A program made the position numbers and the translations under genes. The notes beneath the pieces were generated by a model. The model saw nothing but the letters and a program-made list of their open reading frames with translations, did no database searches and was not told the DNA's origin. Positions 17,378-25,473 of a stretch of DNA of 64,000 bases are shown here, one piece after another. Position 1 is the first letter of the stretch; each line of letters begins with the position of its first letter. This DNA is from Nitrospiraceae bacterium (lineage in GTDB: Bacteria; Nitrospirota; Nitrospiria; Nitrospirales; UBA8639), in contig JACKFF010000019.1 in assembly GCA_020632595.1 (NCBI GenBank), positions 1 through 64,000 of the forward strand, given 5' to 3'.

Positions 17378-18043
17378 TTACTGAATTTTGGAGAAGTCGG
17401 CTGGTATGTTGATCAGTTTTCCATCAGGAAAAAATACTGCGAGGGTTCCAGGCGCCATTGGATCGAAGTCCGCATAGGCGAAGCGTGCTGTAAACCTCGA
17501 CCGGTAGCTGACGGTATCCCCTGGATTTTTTCGACCGCGCTCAGCCGGCCCGATATCCACAGGGCGAATGGTCGCTGAACCCTGCTGGAGAGCAATTTCT
17601 GCTCCTTCCGCAAAGAATTCATCCTCCCCGCAAAGGCGAACCTCAACTTCAAGGTAGGGCATTTCCAGAATTTCCTGGATTTTGGCTTCCGGCATACGAA
17701 TGTCTTGTTTCTGGCGTTTGGATTCCGCCGCTTCGCGGCGTCCAAAGTATTCCAACCAATAGAGGCGTGTTCTTAAAATGGCATGCGCCCCACAGGGTTC
17801 CACTTCCGGGTCAGCGCCGACCCGAACCGCACGCTCCGAGGCTTTCATCACTGCTGCCACATCCTCGACCGAATCGGCTTGTTCCATCGTTTTGCGACCA
17901 GCTGCCATGGCCTTATGGGCTTGATCCAATGTAATGGACAATTCAATTGCGGAGGAGAGCGATGGGTGAGTCCCCACCCCGATCGCGGTCAGGGCACAAA
18001 GAGTGAGAGGGAGACGAATGTACAAAGACAGCATTGAAACCAT
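17378..18043 (-). CDS. Exported protein of unknown function
   Basis: About 221 residues. A signal peptide begins MVSMLSLYIRLPLTLCALTA and is probably cleaved near LSSAIE. A helical section follows (LDQAHKAMAAGRKTMEQADSVEDVAAVMKASERAV), then a beta-rich C-terminal half ending GTLAVFFPDGKLINIPADF. I chose the ATG at 18043 because AAGGAG lies 7 bases upstream; the ATG two codons earlier is too close to that site. No family was recognised. A terminator follows the gene. Confidence 0.7.
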   Translation of the reverse strand: MVSMLSLYIRLPLTLCALTAIGVGTHPSLSSAIELSITLDQAHKAMAAGRKTMEQADSVEDVAAVMKASERAVRVGADPEVEPCGAHAILRTRLYWLEYFGRREAAESKRQKQDIRMPEAKIQEILEMPYLEVEVRLCGEDEFFAEGAEIALQQGSATIRPVDIGPAERGRKNPGDTVSYRSRFTARFAYADFDPMAPGTLAVFFPDGKLINIPADFSKIQ

Positions 18044-18405
18044 GCGCATTCTCCTTGGTACTTTCGAGGCATGACTCAGGATGAATGCCGGAATTGTAGA
18101 GGACACCTTAAGCCATTGCAATCCCTGGATGGCGTCCGGTTAAAGAGGGGGCCTATCCGGACACTTTCACACTTCGAAGGGGGGAGAGGCTGAAAAAAGG
18201 ATTTCTAGTTGACTCCCTCATGCCGCTCCGGTAGATTAGCGCCCTGTTTGAATTTTTATATACATAGGTGGGCCGTCCCCCTACGGCACCAGTTATTTGG
18301 GGTTCTCGCCTCAGGTAAGCAATCCCTTATCACACGGAATAAATGTCGAACGTCAATTTCCCTTGAAGGGGTGTGGATTGCGAAGGACACCATCATGGAG
18401 AAACA
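18044..18405. other. Divergent intergenic region of about 360 bp
   Basis: The region separates the exported-protein gene (minus) from the PmtA-like gene (plus). The frame at 18373 that reaches into the PmtA start has no supporting upstream gene. I see no RNA or repeat. Confidence 0.4.
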
Positions 18406-19074
18406 ATGAATCTTGAGAAAGTTGAGCGTGTGTACAGTGCGTACGCATCTGTTTATGACCATACCTTTGGAAAAGTATTTCAGCAATCGCGCGAATCGGC
18501 GGTCCGAGGGCTTCCCATTGAGCCAGGGCATCGGGTTCTTGAGGTTGGCGTAGGAACCGGAGAAGCGCTCCCTCTCTATCCCTCCTGTTGCGAAGTCCTT
18601 GGTATTGACCTCTCAGATGGTATGTTGGAGCATGCCCGGCGTCGGGTTCAGGAGCACCGTTTGAATCATGTGACCCTTAAGAGAATGGATGCGGGGAAAA
18701 TGGATCTTCCGGATAATCACTATGATATTGTGATGGCGGCCTATGTCGTCACGGCAGTTCCTGATTATCGAAGTGTGGTGGACGAAATGATTCGCGTGTG
18801 TAAGCCCGGTGGCCGGATCATTATGCTGAATCACTTTAGCAATGGGAATAAAGTGATTGCGGCGGTAGAAAAATGGATTTCTCCTCTGTGTAAGCATATT
18901 GGATTCCGAACCGATCTTGCATTGCACACGGTCCTGGAAGGCACGTGTCTGATGGTGGTTAATAAAAAGAAAGTGAATCCGCTGCGGTTCTGGCATTTGG
19001 TGGAATGTGTGAATAAGAAGAATGGTCAACAGTCTTTGTTTACAAATGGTTTTGCGTTGAATGGACATTCTTAG
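18406..19074 (+). CDS. pmtA: PmtA-like phospholipid N-methyltransferase
   Basis: A 222-residue class I SAM-dependent methyltransferase. Motif I is RVLEVGVGTGEALPLYP (about residues 43-59), followed by VLGIDLSDGMLEHARRRV and the acidic post-I position. The N-terminal stretch RVYSAYASVYDHTFGKVFQQSR, with the FGKVFQ element, is typical of the PmtA family. That family converts phosphatidylethanolamine to mono- and dimethyl forms and phosphatidylcholine at the inner membrane. The start at 18406 has GGAG 8 bases upstream. UbiE-type methyltransferases are the main alternative, but they lack the N-terminal element. The gene is monocistronic. Confidence 0.85.
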   Translation: MNLEKVERVYSAYASVYDHTFGKVFQQSRESAVRGLPIEPGHRVLEVGVGTGEALPLYPSCCEVLGIDLSDGMLEHARRRVQEHRLNHVTLKRMDAGKMDLPDNHYDIVMAAYVVTAVPDYRSVVDEMIRVCKPGGRIIMLNHFSNGNKVIAAVEKWISPLCKHIGFRTDLALHTVLEGTCLMVVNKKKVNPLRFWHLVECVNKKNGQQSLFTNGFALNGHS

Positions 19075-19212
19075 ACCTTTTAATCCATTTCTGCCCTGTC
19101 ACGTCTCTCTCTACCCCCTGATCTATTGCTCTATCTAAGCCGGGTGACGAAGGGTGTGTCCTGTCCCTCGGTGATTGGCTTCCTGTCCTGAATCAACCCC
19201 AATACTTGCCTC

Positions 19213-19896
19213 ATGAAGGTTGCCCTCTGCCTCCAGCATGTCGTGTTTGAAGGTCCTGGCGTCTTTCGTCGGGCCCTGGAAACTCGTGGGTATGCGGTCC
19301 GAAATGTGGTCGTTCCTGCAGAGGGTTTGCCTGCGGATCCAGGGGATTTTCTTCTCATCATGGGGGGACCGATGTCCGTCAATGATCGTGATCCGTGGAT
19401 TGAGGATGAACTCCAATTTGTAAAGAGGGCTCTCGCGCGTGATATTCCTGTCCTGGGTATTTGTTTCGGCGCGCAGTTGCTGGCCAAAGCGTTGGGTGGT
19501 TCGGTGGCACCGGGGCCGAAGTTTGAAATTGGCATGAGTTCCGTATCCCTGACCGACATGGGACAGACCGATCCCATACTGCGTGGCATGCCTCAGGACT
19601 TTCTCGTGTTCCAATGGCATGGAGAAGGGATCACCCTTCCTCCGGGAGGCACGCATTTGATGACTTCTGCTGATTTTCCTGTTCAGGCATTCCGGATGTC
19701 GGATCGAACGTATGGCCTCCTGTTTCATCTGGAATTGGAAGAAGCGGGAATTGCGGCCTTGTGCCGTGAATGCCCGCAAGATGTTCAACGAGGGGGGGTG
19801 TCGCCGGAGTCTATTCAAGACCGGTCCCGACCGCATCTACCCGGGCTTCATCAATTGGCTGATCGCCTCATGGAACATTTGGTTCGGATAGGGTGA
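19213..19896 (+). CDS. Class I glutamine amidotransferase (GMP synthase-like)
   Basis: A 227-residue stand-alone glutaminase domain. The nucleophile elbow is GICFGAQLLAKALGG (Cys near residue 81), and the catalytic His lies in FQWHGEGI (about residue 137). The N-terminal part has DFLLIMGGPMSVND, as in the GuaA-like family. The final catalytic Glu is not obvious at the usual position, because the C-terminal part LHQLADRLMEHLVRIG is divergent. Such proteins are often annotated as GMP synthase but lack the ATP pyrophosphatase domain. The acceptor is unknown. Confidence 0.85.
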   Translation: MKVALCLQHVVFEGPGVFRRALETRGYAVRNVVVPAEGLPADPGDFLLIMGGPMSVNDRDPWIEDELQFVKRALARDIPVLGICFGAQLLAKALGGSVAPGPKFEIGMSSVSLTDMGQTDPILRGMPQDFLVFQWHGEGITLPPGGTHLMTSADFPVQAFRMSDRTYGLLFHLELEEAGIAALCRECPQDVQRGGVSPESIQDRSRPHLPGLHQLADRLMEHLVRIG

Positions 19897-19953
19897 CACC
19901 TGCCTCTGAATTCATGTTCCCATTTCTCGTTTCGACATGATTTTTTCCGGGAC

Positions 19954-19994
19954 GGTACCGTAACCGGTTCCATATTTGGTACCGTAACAGGCTC
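19954..19994 (+). repeat. Two direct repeats upstream of dapL
   Basis: GGTACCGTAACCGGTTC at 19954-19970 and GGTACCGTAACAGGCTC at 19978-19994 match at 15 of 17 positions. Their period is 24 bases, a little over two helical turns. They end 34 bases before the dapL start codon and may be an operator, although a regulator is not evident. Confidence 0.6.
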
Positions 19995-20028
19995 ATATTC
20001 ACCAGTTTCTGAAAAGGAGTACGAATTC

Positions 20029-21204
20029 ATGGCAGGGTTTCCTATTCAGTATGCAGAAAGAATCCGCACGCTCCCCCCCTACTTATTCGCCGCCATCGAT
20101 GACATGAAGCGTAAGGCCATCGAGCGTGGCATGGATATCATCAATTTAGGTATTGGTGATCCTGATTTGCCGACGCCTGAACCGATCATTGAATCATTAC
20201 GACGCGAGGCGGGGAATCCCAAGCACCATCAGTACCCTTCGTATGATGGCATGTTGTCATTCCGGACTGCGGTCGCCGATTGGTATCAACGTCGGTTTGG
20301 CGTGACCCTGGACCCCAAAACAGAAGTCGTGACACTGATCGGGTCGAAAGAAGGCATCGGCCATATTCCATTGGCCTTTATCGATCCGGGAGATATCGTG
20401 TTGGTTCCGAGTCCCGGATATCCGGTATACCCCGTCGCAACCAGTTTTGCCGGGGGAGTTTCCTACACCATGCCATTGACGAAAGAGAATGGGTTTTTGC
20501 CGGACCTGTCTGCCATTCCCAAGGATATTGCCCAAAAAGCCAAAATGATGTTTCTCAACTCCCCGAATAATCCGACGTCGGTGGTGGCGAGCAAGGAATT
20601 TTTTAAACACGTGGCGGATTTTGCGCAAGAGCATCAGATTATTGTCTGCCATGACGCGGCCTATTCCGAAATTTATTATGACGGCAAACGGCCGGCGAGC
20701 TTTTTGGAAGCGGCGGGCGCAAAAGACGTGGGGGTGGAATTCCACTCGCTGTCCAAAACGTACAATATGACTGGTTGGCGCATCGGGTTCGCCGTAGGGA
20801 GAAAGGAAGTCATCTCGGGTTTGGGGAAGGTCAAAACCAATATTGATTCCGGGGTGTTTCAAGCGATTCAAGAAGCAGGCATCACCGCCTTGCAACTGGA
20901 TGATTCGGTGACGGAAGGCTTGCGAACGATTTATCAAGAACGGCGGGACGTCCTGGTGCCCGGCTTGAAAAGCATGGGCTTGGAACTGGATTCTCCTCCG
21001 GCGGCGTTTTACGTCTGGATCGGTGTGCCGAAAGGCTTTACCTCGGCGTCTTTCACGGCGCATCTTATTGAGAAAGCCGGAATTGTGACGACGCCGGGCA
21101 ATGGATTTGGCGATCCGGGAGAAGGCTATATCCGGATGACGGTCACGACCACAAAAGAAAAATTAGCAGAAGCCGTGGAACGAATGAAAAAGATCGGGTG
21201 GTAA
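20029..21204 (+). CDS. dapL: LL-diaminopimelate aminotransferase
   Basis: A 391-residue fold type I PLP enzyme that converts tetrahydrodipicolinate directly to LL-diaminopimelate, bypassing the DapD/C/E steps for lysine and peptidoglycan. Motifs are INLGIGDPDLPTP (about residues 38-50), NSPNNPTSVV, CHDAAYSEIYYDG, and the PLP lysine in SLSKTYNMTGWRIGFAVG (about residue 240). The start has AAGGAG 9 bases upstream. Two 17-bp direct repeats lie just before it. folK and panC follow in the same direction. The wider family includes other aspartate-type aminotransferases, but the N-terminal ERIRTLPPYLFAAID fits DapL. Confidence 0.9.
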   Translation: MAGFPIQYAERIRTLPPYLFAAIDDMKRKAIERGMDIINLGIGDPDLPTPEPIIESLRREAGNPKHHQYPSYDGMLSFRTAVADWYQRRFGVTLDPKTEVVTLIGSKEGIGHIPLAFIDPGDIVLVPSPGYPVYPVATSFAGGVSYTMPLTKENGFLPDLSAIPKDIAQKAKMMFLNSPNNPTSVVASKEFFKHVADFAQEHQIIVCHDAAYSEIYYDGKRPASFLEAAGAKDVGVEFHSLSKTYNMTGWRIGFAVGRKEVISGLGKVKTNIDSGVFQAIQEAGITALQLDDSVTEGLRTIYQERRDVLVPGLKSMGLELDSPPAAFYVWIGVPKGFTSASFTAHLIEKAGIVTTPGNGFGDPGEGYIRMTVTTTKEKLAEAVERMKKIGW

Positions 21205-21237
21205 CCATTTATTTTGGCGAATCTGCGAACAAACGAA

Positions 21238-21792
21238 ATGGCTCAGGAAATCGTATTTATCGCTTTTGGCTCCAACGCAGGAGATCGCCAGGAATTGTGC
21301 GACCGGGCGGTGGCCCTGATGCATCTGCTCCCTCTTTCCCGTGTCACCGGAGTGTCCTCGTATTACGAATCGGAACCGATCGATCCTCAGGGAATTTTGG
21401 GACCCATCTGGTTTTATAATGGTGTGGTGAGGCTGGAAACCACGCTCAGTCCTCAACGACTGCTGGACATACTTCATGAAACCGAACGAGCGTTGGGCCG
21501 TGACGAAGACAACCGTCGCGGTCCACGCACGATGGATTTTGACATTGTATTTTTTGGCCAACAGGTGATCGAACAACCAGGACTCACCGTTCCCCATCCC
21601 CGCCTCCATCAGCGACGATTTGTGCTGGAACCGCTTGTGGAAGTAGATCCTGATTGGACTCATCCGGTGTTTCATCGTTCGGCAAAAGAGTTGTTAGAGT
21701 CTCTGACAGATACCAGTCAGGTCAACAAGTTGGATGTCATCCCCGGGGCGAAGTATGGCTCCCGACAGGCCTGCTCCGGGCCTTCCACTTGA
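21238..21792 (+). CDS. folK: HPPK, 6-hydroxymethyl-dihydropterin pyrophosphokinase
   Basis: A 184-residue folate enzyme that transfers pyrophosphate from ATP to 6-hydroxymethyl-7,8-dihydropterin. Visible motifs are IAFGSNAGDR near the N-terminus, ALGRDEDNRRGPRTMDFDIVFFG (with the metal-binding DxD) and VPHPRLHQRRFVLEPL. ATG 21238 starts the conserved domain; an in-frame TTG at 21214 is less likely. It lies 33 bases after dapL and 3 bases before panC, so dapL-folK-panC probably forms one operon. Confidence 0.93.
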   Translation: MAQEIVFIAFGSNAGDRQELCDRAVALMHLLPLSRVTGVSSYYESEPIDPQGILGPIWFYNGVVRLETTLSPQRLLDILHETERALGRDEDNRRGPRTMDFDIVFFGQQVIEQPGLTVPHPRLHQRRFVLEPLVEVDPDWTHPVFHRSAKELLESLTDTSQVNKLDVIPGAKYGSRQACSGPST

Positions 21793-21795
21793 TCT

Positions 21796-22656
21796 ATGCG
21801 CGTCATCCATTCTGTTCGAAATCTGCATAGCTGGAGAAGAAAACAGGAGTCGCTGGACGGCCCAATCGGATTTGTCCCCACGATGGGCGCCTTGCATGAT
21901 GGCCATCTCTCCTTAATACAGCGCGCCCGAAAACACTGTGAGACCGTTGTGGTCAGCGTCTTTGTCAATCCGCTCCAGTTTGGGGAGGCTGAAGATTTAG
22001 ACCGCTATCCCCGGAGTTTCCCCGCCGACCGGCGTTTGTGCCGGGAGGCGGGTGTCGATCTGCTCTTTGCTCCTCCTCCAGAAGAATTCTATCCGGAAAA
22101 TTTTCAAACAACGGTTACGGTGAATTGTCTCACGCAACGCTGGGAGGGTGAAGCCCGGCCGACCCATTTTCAGGGCGTGACGACGGTCGTGACGAAATTA
22201 TTCTGTCTGGTTCGTCCCCACCGCGCCTATTTCGGACAAAAGGATTATCAACAATCCCTGGTGGTGAACCAGCTCATACATGATCTCAACTGGGATATTC
22301 GAATGGTCCTCTGTCCAACGGTGCGGGAATCCGACGGGTTAGCCGTCAGTTCACGCAATCGGTACCTTTCAGCCGACCAACGATTGCAAGCCGGGCTCTT
22401 ATCGAAGGCCTTACGCGAAGGGGGCGATGCCATTAAGAGGGGAGTCCGGAAAGTTCGGACCATCCAATCCCGGATGGAAAAATTTTTACGCAGCGACCCC
22501 GATGTGCATCCGGAGTATCTGGCAATTTGCAATTCCAGGAATCTGGAACCACTGACTCAGGTGCGTGGAACGGTTGTCATCTTAGGAGCCGTCAGACTGG
22601 GAAACATTCGGTTGATTGATAATCTGCTGGTCCGCTGTCCCCGATCACACGGTTAA
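21796..22656 (+). CDS. panC: Pantothenate synthetase
   Basis: A 286-residue enzyme that joins pantoate and beta-alanine with ATP in pantothenate and CoA synthesis. Signatures are FVPTMGALHDGHLSLIQRAR (the HIGH-like element), VVSVFVNPLQFG, YFGQKDYQQSLVV and the KMSKS-equivalent DGLAVSSRNRYLS. The length is normal. It follows folK by 3 bases. Its stop overlaps the stop of the convergent TPM-domain gene by 4 bases. Confidence 0.95.
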   Translation: MRVIHSVRNLHSWRRKQESLDGPIGFVPTMGALHDGHLSLIQRARKHCETVVVSVFVNPLQFGEAEDLDRYPRSFPADRRLCREAGVDLLFAPPPEEFYPENFQTTVTVNCLTQRWEGEARPTHFQGVTTVVTKLFCLVRPHRAYFGQKDYQQSLVVNQLIHDLNWDIRMVLCPTVRESDGLAVSSRNRYLSADQRLQAGLLSKALREGGDAIKRGVRKVRTIQSRMEKFLRSDPDVHPEYLAICNSRNLEPLTQVRGTVVILGAVRLGNIRLIDNLLVRCPRSHG

Positions 22657-23297
22657 CCTGGAATCAGGTCGTTCGGGAGTTCGTTGGGATTGGGATCGGT
22701 GGGACCTGCCGGAAAATATTCGCCTAAGACCTCACCACATAAGGTAATGGCCTGACACAACGACTCCACGGGATTCCCTTTGTGAAAGCCTTCTTGAATG
22801 AGGGCCAGCATATTCTTCCAGGTCTCCGGGGGAACCCGATCCAGGATAGCGCGGTCTGTCAGAATCTCAATCCGGTGTTCGAGTAACGATATAAGAATCA
22901 GCACGCCTGTTCCGAGTTCTGTGCGATGCAGACCATGCTCCAGAAATGCCTGATGGGCGCGGAGGTTCGCTTTATAGGCCATTCGTTCGTTTGAGGTGAG
23001 GATCCGAATCACCGGGTCGAATGTTCCCAACCAGAATCCGAGCCCATAGGCCGCCATGACTGTCAGCAGGAGCCAACCGGCATTGGTGGCATGCCACCCC
23101 CAGGACATCCATTCCCATTCAATGGTTATGAGGCCACTGAGCGCGAATAAGGCACAGCCTGCTCCGGCGCGATATTGCGTCTCCCGGTATCGTGCCGAGC
23201 GTTCCACGATCATCGGCACGATTTCTCCACGAGTATGGCGTTCAGCTTCTCTGACGCTGTGTTGGATGCGTTCCTGATCCTGGTCTGAAAACGTCAT
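22653..23297 (-). CDS. TPM-domain membrane protein
   Basis: A 214-residue protein with an N-terminal segment typical of TPM domains (IQHSVREAERHTRGEIVPMIVERSARY). Two membrane helices follow at about residues 45-65 and 72-95, and then the rest of the TPM fold (LEHRIEILTDRAILDRVPPETWKNML). TPM_phosphatase proteins are found with LemA and have been linked to membrane quality control and photosystem repair in plants. It is the last gene of the minus-strand trio lemA, TPM-Gly, TPM and begins 6 bases after its partner. Confidence 0.85.
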   Translation of the reverse strand: MTFSDQDQERIQHSVREAERHTRGEIVPMIVERSARYRETQYRAGAGCALFALSGLITIEWEWMSWGWHATNAGWLLLTVMAAYGLGFWLGTFDPVIRILTSNERMAYKANLRAHQAFLEHGLHRTELGTGVLILISLLEHRIEILTDRAILDRVPPETWKNMLALIQEGFHKGNPVESLCQAITLCGEVLGEYFPAGPTDPNPNELPNDLIPG

Positions 23298-23303
23298 CGT
23301 GAA

Positions 23304-24215
23304 TTACCAGCTTCCCGAGGCACCCCCGCCACCAAAGCTGCCTCCGCCTCCACCAAATCCACCACTTCCGCCCCCAAACCCTCCCGATCCTCCCATTGGC
23401 CAAGACTGTCCGGGCCATCCAACCCTGGAGCCATATCCCAATGCGTTACGAGTCGATGGACCATCGACGCTATTGAACAAACCAACAAGAAGAGAGGTTA
23501 CAACACCGGCGAGCATACCCAGCCAGAGAGCCGCAGGAAAGGCCACTAAAAACGAAAGGAGCATGCCTATGACACTCCCATTCACACGTCGCCGTGAGCC
23601 GAACAGCAAACCCGTCAAGGTTCCTAAGAAGACCGCTAAGCCAAAAATTTCCCAACGCCCGACAGGCTCAGCAGCATGATCAGCGGAGGATGGAAGGTTT
23701 GTGTACGTCCCTTCGATGGTGCCGAGAATGGCGTGAGTGCCGGCAATGATGCCCTCGGAGAAATTCCCCGCCCGAAAACGTGGAACCACCTCATGTCGTA
23801 TGATTCGGGAACTTTTGGCATCGGTCAACGTGCCTTCCAGCCCATACCCTACTTCGATACGAACCCGTTTTTCTTGCATGGCAATCAGGAACAGGACGCC
23901 GTTGTCTGTCCCCTTTTGGCCAAGTGCCCAGGCCGTTGCCACCTGATGAGAAAACTCTTCCAGGGGATGCCCCTCTAACGAGGCAAGCGTGAAAACGGCC
24001 ACCTGGTTCGAGGTTTTGGATTCATGGGCAGCCAGGGCCGTGTTCAGATCGGAAATGGCCGAAGGTGAAAGAAGATGGGCCTGGTCTACCACCCGACCGG
24101 TGAGAGGAGGAATATCCAGGCTCCACCCGGATGGTGCCAGAAGGAAGATACTCAGGAGCCCCAGCCAGGCTACCCGGAAAAGGCTCTGCCCTGGTCTCGG
24201 CCTCATCATGTTCAT
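23304..24215 (-). CDS. TPM-domain protein with Gly-rich tail (YgcG-like)
   Basis: A 303-residue exported protein. The signal peptide (about residues 14-33) precedes the TPM domain (about 36-160), whose opening LTGRVVDQAHLLSPSAISDLNTAL and GTDNGVLFLIAMQEKRVRIEVG are characteristic. Two membrane helices lie at about 190-245. The tail is a Gly/Ser/Phe repeat (GGFGGGSGGFGGGGG type), as in YgcG relatives. The tail is encoded by a CCxCC-rich tract on the plus strand. It sits between lemA and the second TPM gene with close spacing. Confidence 0.88.
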   Translation of the reverse strand: MNMMRPRPGQSLFRVAWLGLLSIFLLAPSGWSLDIPPLTGRVVDQAHLLSPSAISDLNTALAAHESKTSNQVAVFTLASLEGHPLEEFSHQVATAWALGQKGTDNGVLFLIAMQEKRVRIEVGYGLEGTLTDAKSSRIIRHEVVPRFRAGNFSEGIIAGTHAILGTIEGTYTNLPSSADHAAEPVGRWEIFGLAVFLGTLTGLLFGSRRRVNGSVIGMLLSFLVAFPAALWLGMLAGVVTSLLVGLFNSVDGPSTRNALGYGSRVGWPGQSWPMGGSGGFGGGSGGFGGGGGSFGGGGASGSW

Positions 24216-24239
24216 GCCGTCCGGTGTCCCGATGTCAGG

Positions 24240-24836
24240 TTAAAACTTCACCTCGGGAGGTGTCGACACCGCTTTTTCATCAGCGACGGTAAAGCTTGGT
24301 TTCACCTCAAGTCCCAGGAGGTATTTGGCGGTCAGATTCGTCGGAAAAAATCGAACGCCCTTATTGAACTCCGCGACCTTGTCGATATAGCGCTTACGGG
24401 CGACCGTGATACGATTTTCCGTGCCTTCCAGTTGGCTTTGGAGATCACGGAAATTTTCGTTGGCTTTGAGATCAGGATATTTTTCCACGACAACCATCAG
24501 GCGGGAAAGGGCGGAAGAAAGCCCTTGCTGGGCTTCCTGAAATTTCTGAAACACACTCGGGTCTTTTAAGGCTTCAGGTGTCAGTGTCAGGCCGGCGACT
24601 TGAGAGCGGGCCTGTGTGACCCCTTCTAAGGTTTCCTTTTCGTGAGCCGCATACCCTTTGACTGTCGCCACAAGATTGGGAATTAAATCGGCCCGGCGCT
24701 GGTATTGGTTCAAGACTTCGCTCCAGGCGGCATTGGTTTCTTCGTCCAGTCCTTGGAGGTCATTATAGCCGCATCCGCTCAGGAACAAGGGCAAGACGAG
24801 CAATCCAAGCACCAGGCACTTGAGAATTCTTTCCAT
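24240..24836 (-). CDS. lemA: LemA family lipoprotein
   Basis: A 198-residue LemA protein. The N-terminus carries a signal with lipobox LFLSGCGYN. The fold is an antiparallel helical bundle with the family block WSEVLNQYQRRADLIPNLVATVKGYAAHEKETLEGVTQAR (about residues 39-78). The end VRFFPTNLTAKYLLGLEVKPSF is typical. LemA proteins are nearly always encoded with TPM proteins, and two follow here. AAAGGAG lies about 10 bases upstream of the start. The molecular role of the family is unclear. Confidence 0.93.
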   Translation of the reverse strand: MERILKCLVLGLLVLPLFLSGCGYNDLQGLDEETNAAWSEVLNQYQRRADLIPNLVATVKGYAAHEKETLEGVTQARSQVAGLTLTPEALKDPSVFQKFQEAQQGLSSALSRLMVVVEKYPDLKANENFRDLQSQLEGTENRITVARKRYIDKVAEFNKGVRFFPTNLTAKYLLGLEVKPSFTVADEKAVSTPPEVKF

Positions 24837-25033
24837 CGTTCATTTCTCCTTTACCAGCAAGCTGGATGTTCAGCAAAATAAACCGCCCCCAAAGAGATAG
24901 ACATTACATTCTTGAAAACAAGGAAATGAACAATCCAGGTAACAGGAGGATCCTCGCTGGAATCGGATTGCTGTAAGAAGTCCAGGTATATCCGGCCGGA
25001 TTGCACGCTGTCATGTTGGTAAGGCCCGCAATG

Positions 25034-25423
25034 CTAAAGAGATTCACCGGAAGCCATTTGTGCGGCTAACAGATCCTCAAGCCGGGCCGGGGAGTAGGTT
25101 GGGGGTTTGACCCATTTGCCGTCTTCCCGTTTGTGCCCGCCAACTTTACTCATGTTCGACCGGTGGACTTCCTGGAAGACCGGTTCCATGTCAATGCCAA
25201 GAGATACGGCGGTGCCATAGACGACATACAATAAATCCGCAAGTTCCTTCGCAATAGACGGTAAGTCTTTTTCCTGCATGGCTTCCTGCAGTTCATCGAA
25301 TTCTTCCTGGATGAGACGTTTCCGAAGGATTCGGGTTGGTTCATCCGGAATAGAGGGAGTAGGAGACACGTGGATCTCGAATTGCTTGTGGAATTCCTGG
25401 ACCATGCGTTGCGCGTCGTTCAA
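25034..25423 (-). CDS. MazG-like nucleotide pyrophosphohydrolase
   Basis: A 129-residue all-alpha NTP pyrophosphatase. The metal-binding pattern is split between LIQEEFDELQEAM (ExxE, about residues 38-50) and IAKELADLLYVVYGTAVSLGID (ExxD). It resembles the phosphoribosyl-ATP pyrophosphohydrolase/DR2231 branch of the MazG superfamily, which hydrolyses dUTP or other NTPs. The start codon is a TTG with GAGGAGG about 9 bases before it. It lies downstream of the glycerate kinase gene on the same strand. Confidence 0.85.
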   Translation of the reverse strand: MNDAQRMVQEFHKQFEIHVSPTPSIPDEPTRILRKRLIQEEFDELQEAMQEKDLPSIAKELADLLYVVYGTAVSLGIDMEPVFQEVHRSNMSKVGGHKREDGKWVKPPTYSPARLEDLLAAQMASGESL

Positions 25424-25473
25424 TGTTCTTGACCTCCTCTGGCACCTACAAAGGCGCAGAAATGAAAAATAAT

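Noticed and set aside
20257..21063. Long minus-strand frame of 268 codons
   Set aside because: It lies wholly inside dapL on the other strand, and its Arg- and His-rich sequence is a typical antisense shadow.
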